Assembly (NCBI GenBank): GCA_017883235.1
Contig: JADGNY010000002.1
Span: 1-64,000, forward strand
Direction of reading: 5' to 3'
DNA from: Thermoanaerobaculia bacterium
GTDB lineage: Bacteria; Acidobacteriota; Thermoanaerobaculia; Gp7-AA8
DNA length: 64,000 bases
The notes under the pieces were generated by a model. That model saw only the letters and a program-made list of their open reading frames with translations, was not told the origin of the DNA and made no database searches. A program made the position numbers and the translations under genes. How positions within the stretch are numbered: the stretch's first letter is position 1; each line of letters starts with the position of its first letter. Positions 49,275 through 57,130 of the stretch are shown here, piece by piece.

Positions 49275-50736
49275 CGGTCACCTCCGGCTTCGCTTCGTCG
49301 TCGCTGTTGCCGGGCTTGCCTGGCTTCTTGTTCTTCGCCTCGTCGTCCGCTTCTTTCTTCAAACGGTCCGTCTTCTCTTTGGCCATCTCTTTGCGCATAA
49401 CCAGATCGTGCTGGCGGTCGAAGAGGATCTCGCCGTCGACGAGCGTCGTTTCGACGCGGGAGTAGGTCGAGAACGGATGGCCGGTCCAGATGACGATGTC
49501 GGCGTCTTTGCCGACGTCGATCGATCCGAGGCGGTGGTCGAGGCGGAGCTGCTTCGCGCCGTTCAGCGTGCAGAGTTTCAGCGCCTCTTCTTCTGACAGG
49601 CCGCCGTACTTCATCGCCTTGGCCGCGTCCTGATTGAGGCGGCGGGCCAGCTCGTCCGAGTCGGAATTGACGGAGGTCAGCACGCCGGCATTCGTCATGA
49701 GTGCGACGTTGTACGGGATGGCGTCATAGGCCTCAGCTTTGAATCCCCACCAGTCGATGAACGTGCCGCCGCCGACGCCATGCGCGGCGATCTCTTTGGC
49801 AACTTTGTAGCCCTCGAGCACGTGCTGCAGCTCGCGGATCTTGAAGCCCTGCTCGTCGGCGACGTTGAGCAGCATCATGATCTCGTCGGCGCGGTAGCAG
49901 TGGGAGTGGACGTCGATCTTTCCCTTGAGGACGTCGACCATCGTCTCCATCAGGATGTCGCGCCGCGGCGGGATCGGGTTATCGCCGCGCTTCTTCTTCG
50001 CTTCGTATTCGTCCCAGCGCGCGGTGTAGTCCTTGGCGTCGATGAACGACTGCCGGATCACTTCCTCCACGCCCATGCGCGTCTGCGGATACTGCGCGGG
50101 GATGCCCGGCGGGGGACGGAAGTTGGATGACTTCGGGTTTTCGCCGAGAGCGAACTTGATGGTGCGGGGAGCATCGGCGATCGGCCATTCCGAGACCGGA
50201 TGTCCCCACTTCCATTTCACGATCTGCGACTGCCCGCCGATCGGATTCGCCGAGCCGTGCAGCACCAGCGCGGTGGTCGTCCCGCCGGCGAGCTGGCGAT
50301 AGACGTTGATGTCTTCGTTGTTCAGCACGTCGCGGATGCGCACCATGCCGGTATTCGGAAGCGAGATCTCGTTCACGCTCCCTTCGACCGCGGTGTGGCT
50401 ATGCGTGTCGATGATGCCCGGCATCACGAACTTGCCCGCCGCATCGATGACCTGCGCGCCGGCCGGAGCCGTCACCTGCGCGTTCGTTCCCACCGCGGCG
50501 ATCTTTCCTCCGTGAACGAGGATCGATCCATGCTCGATCTTTCCGTGCGTGATGGTGAGGATGGTGGCATCGCGGATGACGATGTCCTGTGCGGACGCGG
50601 CGGTTGCGATCAATAGGAACGCCAGCGCGAGGACGCGGGTGTCGGGTGTCGGGAGTCGGGCGTCGGAGCACGAGCGCCGTTCTACGACTCCCGACTCCCG
50701 ACCCCCGACCCCCGCCGTTTCATTTTCCATTCTCAT
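49264..50736 (-). CDS. Exported amidohydrolase (imidazolonepropionase-like), second gene
   Basis: A 490-residue protein. The mature part is a typical amidohydrolase: AGKFVMPGIIDTHSHTAVEG gives the H-x-H metal site, then HSHCYRADEI and the C-terminal DHRLGSIDVGKDADIVIW block. It ends in an unusual Lys/Asp/Glu-rich tail of about 45 residues. The start ATG at 50736 overlaps the upstream stop (ATGA). The first 35 residues before the hydrophobic signal (VLALAFLLIATAASA) are encoded by a heptamer inverted element (50637-50712), so the signal peptide has an abnormal extension; no other start codon exists between the element and the signal. Confidence 0.85.
   Translation of the reverse strand: MRMENETAGVGGRESGVVERRSCSDARLPTPDTRVLALAFLLIATAASAQDIVIRDATILTITHGKIEHGSILVHGGKIAAVGTNAQVTAPAGAQVIDAAGKFVMPGIIDTHSHTAVEGSVNEISLPNTGMVRIRDVLNNEDINVYRQLAGGTTTALVLHGSANPIGGQSQIVKWKWGHPVSEWPIADAPRTIKFALGENPKSSNFRPPPGIPAQYPQTRMGVEEVIRQSFIDAKDYTARWDEYEAKKKRGDNPIPPRRDILMETMVDVLKGKIDVHSHCYRADEIMMLLNVADEQGFKIRELQHVLEGYKVAKEIAAHGVGGGTFIDWWGFKAEAYDAIPYNVALMTNAGVLTSVNSDSDELARRLNQDAAKAMKYGGLSEEEALKLCTLNGAKQLRLDHRLGSIDVGKDADIVIWTGHPFSTYSRVETTLVDGEILFDRQHDLVMRKEMAKEKTDRLKKEADDEAKNKKPGKPGNSDDEAKPEVTDEN
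50637..50712. repeat. Heptamer inverted element inside an amidohydrolase gene
   Basis: Left arm GGGTGTC GGGTGTC GGGAGTC GGGCGTC, right arm CGACTCC CGACTCC CGACCCC CGACCCC, separated by about 17 bp. It lies between the start codon and the signal peptide of the 490-residue amidohydrolase, in frame. Same family as 52399-52533. Confidence 0.85.
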
Positions 50737-52364
50737 TTCCTGCTCCCCGTGAACGGGAACGTGCCGAGCGTCGTCGACACCGTCCCTTCCATGTTCGCGC
50801 CGTGCAGCGTGCCGTGGAAGACCCAGTCGCCCGCTTCTTCCTTGCCGCGGCCGGCGATGGAGAACTGCACCGTGGTGCCGTCGAACGTGCCGTTGCCGAT
50901 GTCGCCGGCGCCGCGGTCGCCGGAGAATGTGCCGCTGATCTGGCCGTTCTCGACGTGCAGCGTGGCGGAGATGTTCACGTCGCCGGCGGTTGCCTTGACG
51001 ACGAAGCTCCAGGTGCCGTCGACGCCCGTCGTTGCCGTCGTCCCCGTCGTCCCCGGCTTCTTCTTCTCATCCTCGGCAGGGACCTTGGTCTCGCGGCCGT
51101 CGACGAAGATCCGTTTCACCTTCGACTCTTTGTCGAAGATCGGCTTGTCGGTGATGACGAGGTTGGCGATCTTGCCGCGCTCGAGAGAGCCGAGCTGACG
51201 GTCGATGCCGATGATCTTTGCGGGATTGATCGTGGTCGCTTTCAGGGCGTCGTCGGCGGAAAGGCCGTTCTCGATGGCCTTGCGGATGCCGGGGAGATAG
51301 TCGCCGGTCTTCCCCGCGCCGCTGACGAGCGCGAAGAGGACGCCGTTCTTCGCCAGGGCGGCGGGCGTGGTCGGCGCGAGCTGGCGGTCGCGGATGACGC
51401 GCAGTGGCTGTTCTTCGCGATCCTCCTTCGATGTTGGAGCCACGGGCCACTTCGTCGAAACCAGCAGCGGTGCGCCGAGCGCCTTCAACTCGTCGGCCAT
51501 GCGATAGCCCTGGCGGGCGCCGGCGATGATCATCCTCACGTTGAATTCCTTGGCGATGGCCTCGGCGCGCCGCATCATCAGATCACTGTCGGCCACGAAG
51601 ACGACCGGCACGTCGCGCCGCAGCACGCCGCCGAGGGCGTCGAGCGACGGGCTCTCGTCAGGGCGCTTGTAGCCGGCCGGGGTTTTGTCGTAGATCGCAT
51701 GCGCCGCGGCGTGTTGCTGCGCGTCCAGCAGCGTCTGACGGATGTACGAGATCACGCCCATGAGCGAGTCGGGATAGGTCCAGGCCGGACGGGGATTGAA
51801 GGAGATCTGCTGCGCGGCCGGATTGCGGATGACGCGCGATTCCATCGTCCCGCCGCCCCTCCCGTCGCCGAGGTTGAGAGCGACAGACTGGCCGTTGAAA
51901 ATGCCGAAGGCCGGCGCGGTGACGATCGTCGTCACGCCGGTGGCGCGCTTGGCCTCGACGTCATCGTCGGAGATCTTGGCCTCGCGGAAGGCGAGAAAGG
52001 CCGGACCGGTCTCCGGAAGTTGTTCCGGGGGAGCGTTGCGCGCGCCGCCGCCTCCTCCTCCGCGCCGCCGAGGTGCGCTGGCGCTCGGAAATCCGAGCGA
52101 CGTCTGCGCGTCGATGAGGCCGGGGTAAACGTGGGCCCCCTTCACGTCGATGATGGTGGCGTCGAGCGGAATCACCACGGCGTCGCCGACCGCTTCGATC
52201 AGTCCGTCGCGGATGATCACCACGCCGTTCGGAATCTCCGGCCCGCTGACCGGATGAACCGTTCCGCCGGTGATCGCATACACGCCCGGCGCGTCGGCAA
52301 AGCCCGGCCACGCGGCGAGAAGAAGGAGGATGAAACTCGAAAAACAGAGGAAACGTCTGGACAT
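50733..52364 (-). CDS. Exported amidohydrolase (imidazolonepropionase-like), first gene
   Basis: A 543-residue protein and the first of three overlapping amidohydrolase genes. Signal peptide MSRRFLCFSSFILLLLAAWPGFA; the metal-site strand reads GAHVYPGLIDAQTSLGFPSA, so the usual H-x-H is replaced by A-Q-T and the protein may be a non-catalytic or altered member. A Gly/Arg-rich loop (PRRRGGGGGGARN) follows. The C-terminal 110 residues (GVDGTWSFVVKATAGDV to the end) form an added beta-rich domain. Start at 52364 has GGAGG five bases upstream; GTG at 52370 is the alternative. Confidence 0.83.
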   Translation of the reverse strand: MSRRFLCFSSFILLLLAAWPGFADAPGVYAITGGTVHPVSGPEIPNGVVIIRDGLIEAVGDAVVIPLDATIIDVKGAHVYPGLIDAQTSLGFPSASAPRRRGGGGGGARNAPPEQLPETGPAFLAFREAKISDDDVEAKRATGVTTIVTAPAFGIFNGQSVALNLGDGRGGGTMESRVIRNPAAQQISFNPRPAWTYPDSLMGVISYIRQTLLDAQQHAAAHAIYDKTPAGYKRPDESPSLDALGGVLRRDVPVVFVADSDLMMRRAEAIAKEFNVRMIIAGARQGYRMADELKALGAPLLVSTKWPVAPTSKEDREEQPLRVIRDRQLAPTTPAALAKNGVLFALVSGAGKTGDYLPGIRKAIENGLSADDALKATTINPAKIIGIDRQLGSLERGKIANLVITDKPIFDKESKVKRIFVDGRETKVPAEDEKKKPGTTGTTATTGVDGTWSFVVKATAGDVNISATLHVENGQISGTFSGDRGAGDIGNGTFDGTTVQFSIAGRGKEEAGDWVFHGTLHGANMEGTVSTTLGTFPFTGSRK

Positions 52365-52398
52365 TCGCACCTCCGCGGCGCGACATGATACGGGATGT

Positions 52399-52533
52399 AG
52401 CGGGTGTCGCTTGTCGGGGGTCGGGTGTCGGAGAGGAAAATTTCGACGCGGGAGTCGGGGGTCGGGAGTCGGGAGTCGGAGCGTCCGTCTACGCGTCCGC
52501 CGCTCCGACCCCCGACCCCCGACTCCCGCGTAC
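52399..52533. repeat. Heptamer inverted element, GGGAGTC/GGGGGTC family
   Basis: Tandem units of 7 bp (GGGGGTC, GGGTGTC, then GGGAGTC GGGGGTC GGGAGTC GGGAGTC) face CTCCGAC CCCCGAC CCCCGAC TCCCGCG. It lies in the gap between the divergent amidohydrolase operon and the MglA-like gene. Nearly the same units as at 50637-50712, so these two sites share one heptamer family. Confidence 0.85.
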
Positions 52534-52578
52534 CCAGTTTGACTCCTCTATCCCCCTTCGCTACGCTCACCGGCCTCC

Positions 52579-53748
52579 ATGGTCCTCTTCAACTACGCCA
52601 CCAAAGAGATCACTGCGAAGATTGTCTACTACGGCCCGGGTCTCTGCGGCAAGACGACGAATCTGCAGTTTGTCTATGACTCGCTGCCGTCGAACAACAA
52701 GAGCAAGATGCTCTCGCTGGCCACGAAGACGGATCGCACGCTCTTCTTCGATTTTCTCCCTCTCGACCTCGGCAAGATTCGCGGCATGCGCACCAAGCTG
52801 CAGCTCTACACGGTGCCGGGGCAGGTCTACTACAACTCCACGCGGCAGCTCGTGCTGAAGGGGGCCGACGGCATCGTCTTCGTCGCCGACAGCCAGGACC
52901 ACGCCACCGACGCCAACATTGAGTCGCTGCAGAACCTCGAGGACAACCTCAAGCGCCAGGGCGTGCGCATCCGCGAGATTCCGCTGGTGATGCAGTTCAA
53001 CAAGCGCGATCTGTCCAACGCTCTGCCGGTCGCGGCGATCGACGCCGAGGTGAACAAGCTCGGCGTGCCGCATTTCGAATCGGTGGCGACCATGGGCCTC
53101 GGCGTGGAAGAGACGCTGAAGGGGATCACGCAACTGGTCCTGGCCCATCTCGTCAAGAAGTACGGGCTGGAAGGCTCCGAGCCGAGCGAGCGCGACATCC
53201 AGATTCTGAATGCCGCGGTTGCGCAGGAGCCGAAACCTCCCGATACGTTGTGGGACGAGGACGATGTCTTCGCCGAGCCCCCTCCGCCTCCACCGGCCTC
53301 GGCGTTCGCGCTCGACGACATCAGCGGCGCCGAGGACATCCCGCTCGTTCCGACGGAACTGATCGGCTCTCCACCCCCTTCGCCCCCTCCAGTGTCGCCT
53401 CCGCCAGCCGCCGAACCGTTCGAGGATTTCGAAGACTACTTCGCCAGCCCGCCGCCGATGCCCGCACCCGCAGCACCGCCGTCGTCATCGGGCATCTCGG
53501 TGCGCGGCTCCACATCGGCCCTTGCCCCTTTGAGCGAACCAACTGAGGTCCCGATGATGTCGATCGAGATCCCGCTCCCCGACGGCATTCTCAGCTCGCT
53601 CCCCGACCTCAGCGTCCCCGCCGAACGCCGGGCCTCCGACGGACTGGTCAAAGAAGTGACGGTCCCGCTCAATCTGACGATGGAGGAGCTCCGCCAGCAT
53701 CGGCGGCTGCGGCTGAAGATCACGCTGGATGTGAATCTGCTGTCGTGA
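52579..53748 (+). CDS. MglA-like small GTPase with long proline-rich tail
   Basis: A 389-residue protein. Residues 1-200 are an MglA-type Ras-like GTPase, which in other bacteria sets cell polarity and motility direction: P-loop GPGLCGKTT (19-27), switch region LYTVPGQVYYN, and NKRD in VMQFNKRDL. MglA is normally about 195 residues; here a Pro/Ala/Ser-rich acidic linker (about 215-345) and a conserved-looking end (VPLNLTMEELRQHRRLRLK) follow. No MglB partner gene is adjacent. The tail could be a docking arm. Confidence 0.9.
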   Translation: MVLFNYATKEITAKIVYYGPGLCGKTTNLQFVYDSLPSNNKSKMLSLATKTDRTLFFDFLPLDLGKIRGMRTKLQLYTVPGQVYYNSTRQLVLKGADGIVFVADSQDHATDANIESLQNLEDNLKRQGVRIREIPLVMQFNKRDLSNALPVAAIDAEVNKLGVPHFESVATMGLGVEETLKGITQLVLAHLVKKYGLEGSEPSERDIQILNAAVAQEPKPPDTLWDEDDVFAEPPPPPPASAFALDDISGAEDIPLVPTELIGSPPPSPPPVSPPPAAEPFEDFEDYFASPPPMPAPAAPPSSSGISVRGSTSALAPLSEPTEVPMMSIEIPLPDGILSSLPDLSVPAERRASDGLVKEVTVPLNLTMEELRQHRRLRLKITLDVNLLS

Positions 53749-53751
53749 CGC

Positions 53752-53899
53752 GAAAATCAGAAATCAGAAAGCAGAAAGCAGAAGTGAAAACCGGTGGCTT
53801 CCGGCTTTCTGCCAATCCGAAATGTTGCTGATGTGTGCGGCGTTGTCCGAACCGCCGTGGGCTCATTTCTGCCTTCTGCTTTCTGCTTTCTGCCCTTCA
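53752..53899. repeat. Heptamer inverted element next to tRNA-Ser
   Basis: Left arm AATCAGA AATCAGA AAGCAGA AAGCAGA (53756-53783), right arm TTTCTGC CTTCTGC TTTCTGC TTTCTGC (53866-53893), with about 80 bp between. It fills the gap between the MglA-like gene and tRNA-Ser. Confidence 0.83.
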
Positions 53900-53903
53900 A
53901 AAC

Positions 53904-53993
53904 GGAGGAGTGGCCGAGTGGTTTAAGGCAGCGGTCTTGAAAACCGCCGTACCTGCAAGGGTACCGTGGGTTCGAATCCCACCTCCTCCGCCA
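53904..53993 (+). tRNA. tRNA-Ser (anticodon UGA)
   Basis: A complete 90-nt class II tRNA with encoded CCA: acceptor GGAGGAG / CTCCTCC, anticodon stem GCGGT / ACCGC with loop CTTGAAA (anticodon TGA), a long variable arm (ACCTGCAAGGGT), and the T-arm GTGGG TTCGAAT CCCAC. It reads UCA and related serine codons. Its 3' end is an integration site (see the duplicated 28 bp at 56943-56970). Confidence 0.96.
53966..53993. other. attL-like site: 3' end of tRNA-Ser
   Basis: 28 bp covering the T-arm, acceptor strand and CCA. Identical to 56943-56970. Confidence 0.88.
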
Positions 53994-54255
53994 CGTCGGC
54001 GGACCTTCCGCGACATTTCCGCTTCCGTACATTCCCGCGCGCATTGGCTGTTCTCGAAGCGCACGGGGTGTGTCTGTTCACGAATGACTCGCTCGCTCTT
54101 TTCGGCGTGTCGGATGGAGACTTCGTCGGCTCAAGGAGCGAAGCAGGGTAGGGAAATCTCGCGCCGCATCACTCCTAAACTGAGGGACATGAGAGTATCT
54201 TGCTGAGCATCGCTCCACCAACCCAAGAAACACTAGTCGTTTCGATCGTCTGACT

Positions 54256-54720
54256 ATGTCGACGCTAAAGTTTCTATTCGCCCTGGGCGGTGCAATCTAT
54301 GTGATCGCTACCGGAATGCGGGCGGTTAACGAAGACGAGTGGGGACAGTTTGCGTGCGGATGCTGTATCGTGCCCGTCCTCGCTTTCGCGATAGCTCCTC
54401 TCCTGTGGACTGACCTCCATCCGAACACTCCAAATGTACTAAACGGCGTAGTTCACCCTTTATTCGATGCGCTAATCGGCGGCCTCATGTCTGTGGGGGC
54501 AGTTTTAATGTCGGGTATCGTGAACTACCGATTGAACAAGGAACAACGTGCCTATAACGACCTCATCAAAGGTCGGGGAGCGTCAAATCTGGATAGGGCG
54601 CACAGGCCCGCCACACCGGTGTTGGAGCGTATTCTCTCGCATCCTCTCGTGTCCCTTCTCGCCTTCATCGCGTCCATCCTCACAATCCTAGCCTTCTACT
54701 TTCAATTCCTCCGGCGGTGA
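54256..54720 (+). CDS. Island membrane protein, unrecognised
   Basis: A 154-residue protein with about four hydrophobic segments: STLKFLFALGGAIYVIATGM, CGCCIVPVLAFAIAPLLW, ALIGGLMSVGAVLMSGIV and VSLLAFIASILTILAFYF. A charged stretch (NKEQRAYNDLIKGRG) lies before the last helix. First gene of the tRNA-Ser island on the plus strand. Its small size and position beside a HEPN-like protein would suit a membrane sensor or effector of a defence module, but there is no direct evidence. Confidence 0.72.
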   Translation: MSTLKFLFALGGAIYVIATGMRAVNEDEWGQFACGCCIVPVLAFAIAPLLWTDLHPNTPNVLNGVVHPLFDALIGGLMSVGAVLMSGIVNYRLNKEQRAYNDLIKGRGASNLDRAHRPATPVLERILSHPLVSLLAFIASILTILAFYFQFLRR

Positions 54721-54889
54721 TGCGTGGTCTCCCCGCTGGGAGTTCATTCAGAACCTTCAAGGTCGTCGAAGGCTGAACGAGGTTCATCAGCTTGAGATCG
54801 CCGACAGCAAGTCGTCCGCGTGCGGACTATTTGCTTCCCTTCGGAGACGTATGCGCGTATCGGCGAGCTTCTTGCGTATCCCGTACGTG

Positions 54890-55072
54890 ATGGCAAAGCG
54901 ACCAGACATCCTCCAGAAGTTAGATCATGCGAAGCAGCGCGCCCGTAACGAAACGCCTGAGTTGCAACAGCTCTACGCGGCCTACGGAATCCTCTACCTC
55001 GATGTCATCGACGGCAATCTGGACGACGCGATCCTGCGAAACCTCGTCAAGGTGACGATGGCGAAATCGTGA
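54890..55072 (+). CDS. Small helical protein of the island
   Basis: About 60 residues from MAKRPDILQKL; the frame is open from ATG at 54851 (73 residues). Charged and helical (LDHAKQRARNETPELQQLYAAYG) with no recognised domain. It overlaps the end of the convergent 571-residue gene by 26 bp. It could be an antitoxin-like partner. Confidence 0.5.
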   Translation: MAKRPDILQKLDHAKQRARNETPELQQLYAAYGILYLDVIDGNLDDAILRNLVKVTMAKS

Positions 55073-56762
55073 CCAGAAAGTGCGCATGAAGGCTATCCAG
55101 CAGTCGTGTCGCCCTCGCGAGGAGGTCCGTGAAGACCAACGACAGCGGTTTCGTACCGATACCGACTGCAGCTGACGCCTTCTGATAACCTGCCCCTTTG
55201 CGGTGGCCGACACCCGTCGAACGCAAGGACTGCAAGTTCCGAAGAAACTTCACGTGCACATCGGCATCCGGGAGTCCCTCGCTGGTGATGAACTCCTGCA
55301 GCTTAGTGATGCCCGGCACGTCCTTCGTAGCACCACGATTGATGAGTGCTTCCTCGTTGATCGAATCATTCAGGAGCTTCGTGAGCGATAGGACGAGGCC
55401 ATCGAACTCTGCCTGTTCATCGGTCATGGGGATGCGCAAGGCAGTGAAGTTATGCGTATCTCCGGCGTGCAGCGGCCGGAATAACTGCCATCCGAAGCAT
55501 TCCGCCCACGCCTCTTGAAACTGCACGAATCGTTGCTTGAACACCAAGTCGCCGCGCTCCGCGGCGGTGAACTGGGCGAGCATGCTGCGACGGAAGTGCA
55601 CTTCGCTAACCGTGCCGTCCGGGGGGACGTTGTAGCTGCGCCAGTACTTCTGCTCTTCAAGCGGCAAGCGTCCGAGGTCGCCAAGGTGCACGATGATGTA
55701 ATCAGGGCCATTGTTGTCCAGCCGCAAGCTCCACAACGCGCTGCAGGTCAGCTCTCCGTCGATGACGGCGTACTTTGCTGGTTGGGCGAAGTACTTCGTG
55801 AGTACGTCGCGGCGGAAGAAAACCAGCGTAACGAAGTGTGGCGCACCCCTGTTCTTGCCGAAGTGGTTCGCGAGCTGCTCCGGGTCGCACGTGAACTCGC
55901 GCAGCTCACCTTGATCGGTGCGGCCGATGATGAACTGCTCGTGCTGCTTTGCTTCGTTGTACGGCCAGATGCCGGATTGCTCCTTGGGCAGCGGCGGAAC
56001 GTAGCGCTTGCCGATCAGGCGGGAGTACGTGTCGCTACCGGCTTTGAAACTCTCCTGCACCGTGTACTCATACGCTAGGAGCTTCCGACGTACTTCGACG
56101 CGCTGCTCCTCCGGCGGGATCTCGTCAAGCGCGAGTGGTGAGAAGACATAGCTGTCGATGCCCACGCTCAAATGCATCCGCTTGATCGCAAGAAACTGCC
56201 GGACGGCGTAGGTCTTCACGTCCACGTGGTCATCGCCGAGGCGCGCGATAACTTCCTCGCACCCGCGATCATTCACTTTGATGAAGACGCTCCGCAACGG
56301 GTCGAAGCTGAGGTTGTGGAAGAGTCGGAACTCTTCAAGCAACTCGACCGCCTTGGGCCGATGATCGTGAAACAGCCGGACGAGCACCAACGGCTCCACA
56401 CCCATTTGGCCGAAGCGGTCGTAACCAACCTTGCCTCCTCGCATGAAGCACGAGGGACCGCCGTCACCGATACTGAGATCAAAGCCCAGGCCGGCCTGAT
56501 ACGCCTTCAGACGCCTGGTAGGAACGAGCGCGCTGAAGATCGTCTTGGTGTGCACATCATCCCCTTCGACGTGGTACACGGTCGTCCACTCTTGCGATCC
56601 CACGCTCTCAAGCCAGGCACGGTGTTCTCCTTGGAGTACTCGTTCGCGCTCGGTCACGATGTCAGTCCTCAGCCAGGTTGTGTTAAATCGTGGCCGGTTG
56701 AACAGTAATTCCAGAGCGGCGTCGGCGTCGCGTGCTGGGGCCCGAAGAGAGGATCCCGGCAT
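55047..56762 (-). CDS. 571-residue island protein with C-terminal HEPN-like R-x5-H motif
   Basis: No recognised full-length family. The N-terminal 230 residues contain beta-rich segments (TVYHVEGDDVHTKTIFSAL, VLVRLFHDHRP); the middle has FHVTLV-like blocks and EYTVQESFK; the C-terminal 130 residues are helical. Near the end, LRSTGVGHRKG supplies Arg514-x5-His520, the RNase signature of HEPN domains, in the usual place ahead of a final helix pair. HEPN proteins act as RNases in abortive infection and other phage defence systems. The start ATG at 56762 has no clear ribosome site. Main gene of the tRNA-Ser island. Confidence 0.78.
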   Translation of the reverse strand: MPGSSLRAPARDADAALELLFNRPRFNTTWLRTDIVTERERVLQGEHRAWLESVGSQEWTTVYHVEGDDVHTKTIFSALVPTRRLKAYQAGLGFDLSIGDGGPSCFMRGGKVGYDRFGQMGVEPLVLVRLFHDHRPKAVELLEEFRLFHNLSFDPLRSVFIKVNDRGCEEVIARLGDDHVDVKTYAVRQFLAIKRMHLSVGIDSYVFSPLALDEIPPEEQRVEVRRKLLAYEYTVQESFKAGSDTYSRLIGKRYVPPLPKEQSGIWPYNEAKQHEQFIIGRTDQGELREFTCDPEQLANHFGKNRGAPHFVTLVFFRRDVLTKYFAQPAKYAVIDGELTCSALWSLRLDNNGPDYIIVHLGDLGRLPLEEQKYWRSYNVPPDGTVSEVHFRRSMLAQFTAAERGDLVFKQRFVQFQEAWAECFGWQLFRPLHAGDTHNFTALRIPMTDEQAEFDGLVLSLTKLLNDSINEEALINRGATKDVPGITKLQEFITSEGLPDADVHVKFLRNLQSLRSTGVGHRKGAGYQKASAAVGIGTKPLSLVFTDLLARATRLLDSLHAHFLVTISPSSP

Positions 56763-56773
56763 TGAGATTGAAA

Positions 56774-56932
56774 GTGCCAGGCCTTCGTTTTTCGCACGAC
56801 GCTAAACTACTGAGCCGAGACGTTTTACTGGATGCTGATTTCGGCGTTGGATCGGTGCGATCGTTATTTGGACCAATCAGCTAGTGGCCGGCGTGGCAAA
56901 GAAGAGCGGATTCGAAGGCCTGACCCTTCGGT
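56774..56932 (+). repeat. 159-bp direct repeat, copy A
   Basis: About 95% identical (eight differences) to 57763-57921. Both encode in the same frame a 36-codon tail, VPGLRFSHDAKLL onward to FGPIS and a stop, and differ mainly by conservative substitutions. Copy A ends just before the attR-like site, inside the island. It is probably the 3' end of an otherwise lost gene. Confidence 0.88.
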
Positions 56933-56942
56933 GCCAGGGGCT

Positions 56943-56970
56943 GTGGGTTCGAATCCCACCTCCTCCGCCA
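56943..56970. other. attR-like site: duplicated end of tRNA-Ser
   Basis: GTGGGTTCGAATCCCACCTC then CTCCGCCA, identical to the last 28 nt of tRNA-Ser. There is no tRNA body upstream of it, so it is an integration scar rather than a tRNA gene. Confidence 0.9.
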
Positions 56971-57130
56971 AAGCCTGAGCAGTGCCGTGTCAGCGCCTCA
57001 TCCAGCAGACCACGGATTCAGAAACGGGCAATTACGGCGCCGGGTTGAAACGCGCGTCGCCATGCCAGCAACGCGGAAAGAGAGGGACGATGCCCATCGT
57101 CCCTCCCTGTTGTGTGCGAAAAACCTCACG

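Larger units (their letters stand above)
53966..56970. mobile_element. 3-kb genomic island at tRNA-Ser
   Basis: The segment is bounded by the 3' end of tRNA-Ser (53966-53993) and an exact 28-bp copy of it (56943-56970), the footprint of a site-specific integrase acting on a tRNA gene. Inside are three genes: a membrane protein (54256), a small helical protein (54890) and a 571-residue protein with a HEPN-like motif (55047, minus strand). No integrase is left, so the element is either a remnant or depends on an integrase elsewhere. Base composition is lower in GC than the flanks by eye. Confidence 0.85.
56763..57130. other. 368-bp gap at the island's right end
   Basis: Contains the left copy of the 159-bp repeat (56774-56932) and the duplicated tRNA-Ser end (56943-56970). 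From 56971 to 57130 nothing is recognised. Confidence 0.75.

Noticed and set aside
53996-54206. Short gene just after tRNA-Ser (HFRFRTFPRALAVLEAHGV region)
   Set aside because: The open frame starts inside the tRNA, has no ribosome site and no recognised domain.
56943-56970. A second tRNA gene
   Set aside because: Only the T-arm and acceptor 3' strand are present; no D-arm, anticodon or 5' acceptor strand. It is an attachment-site scar.
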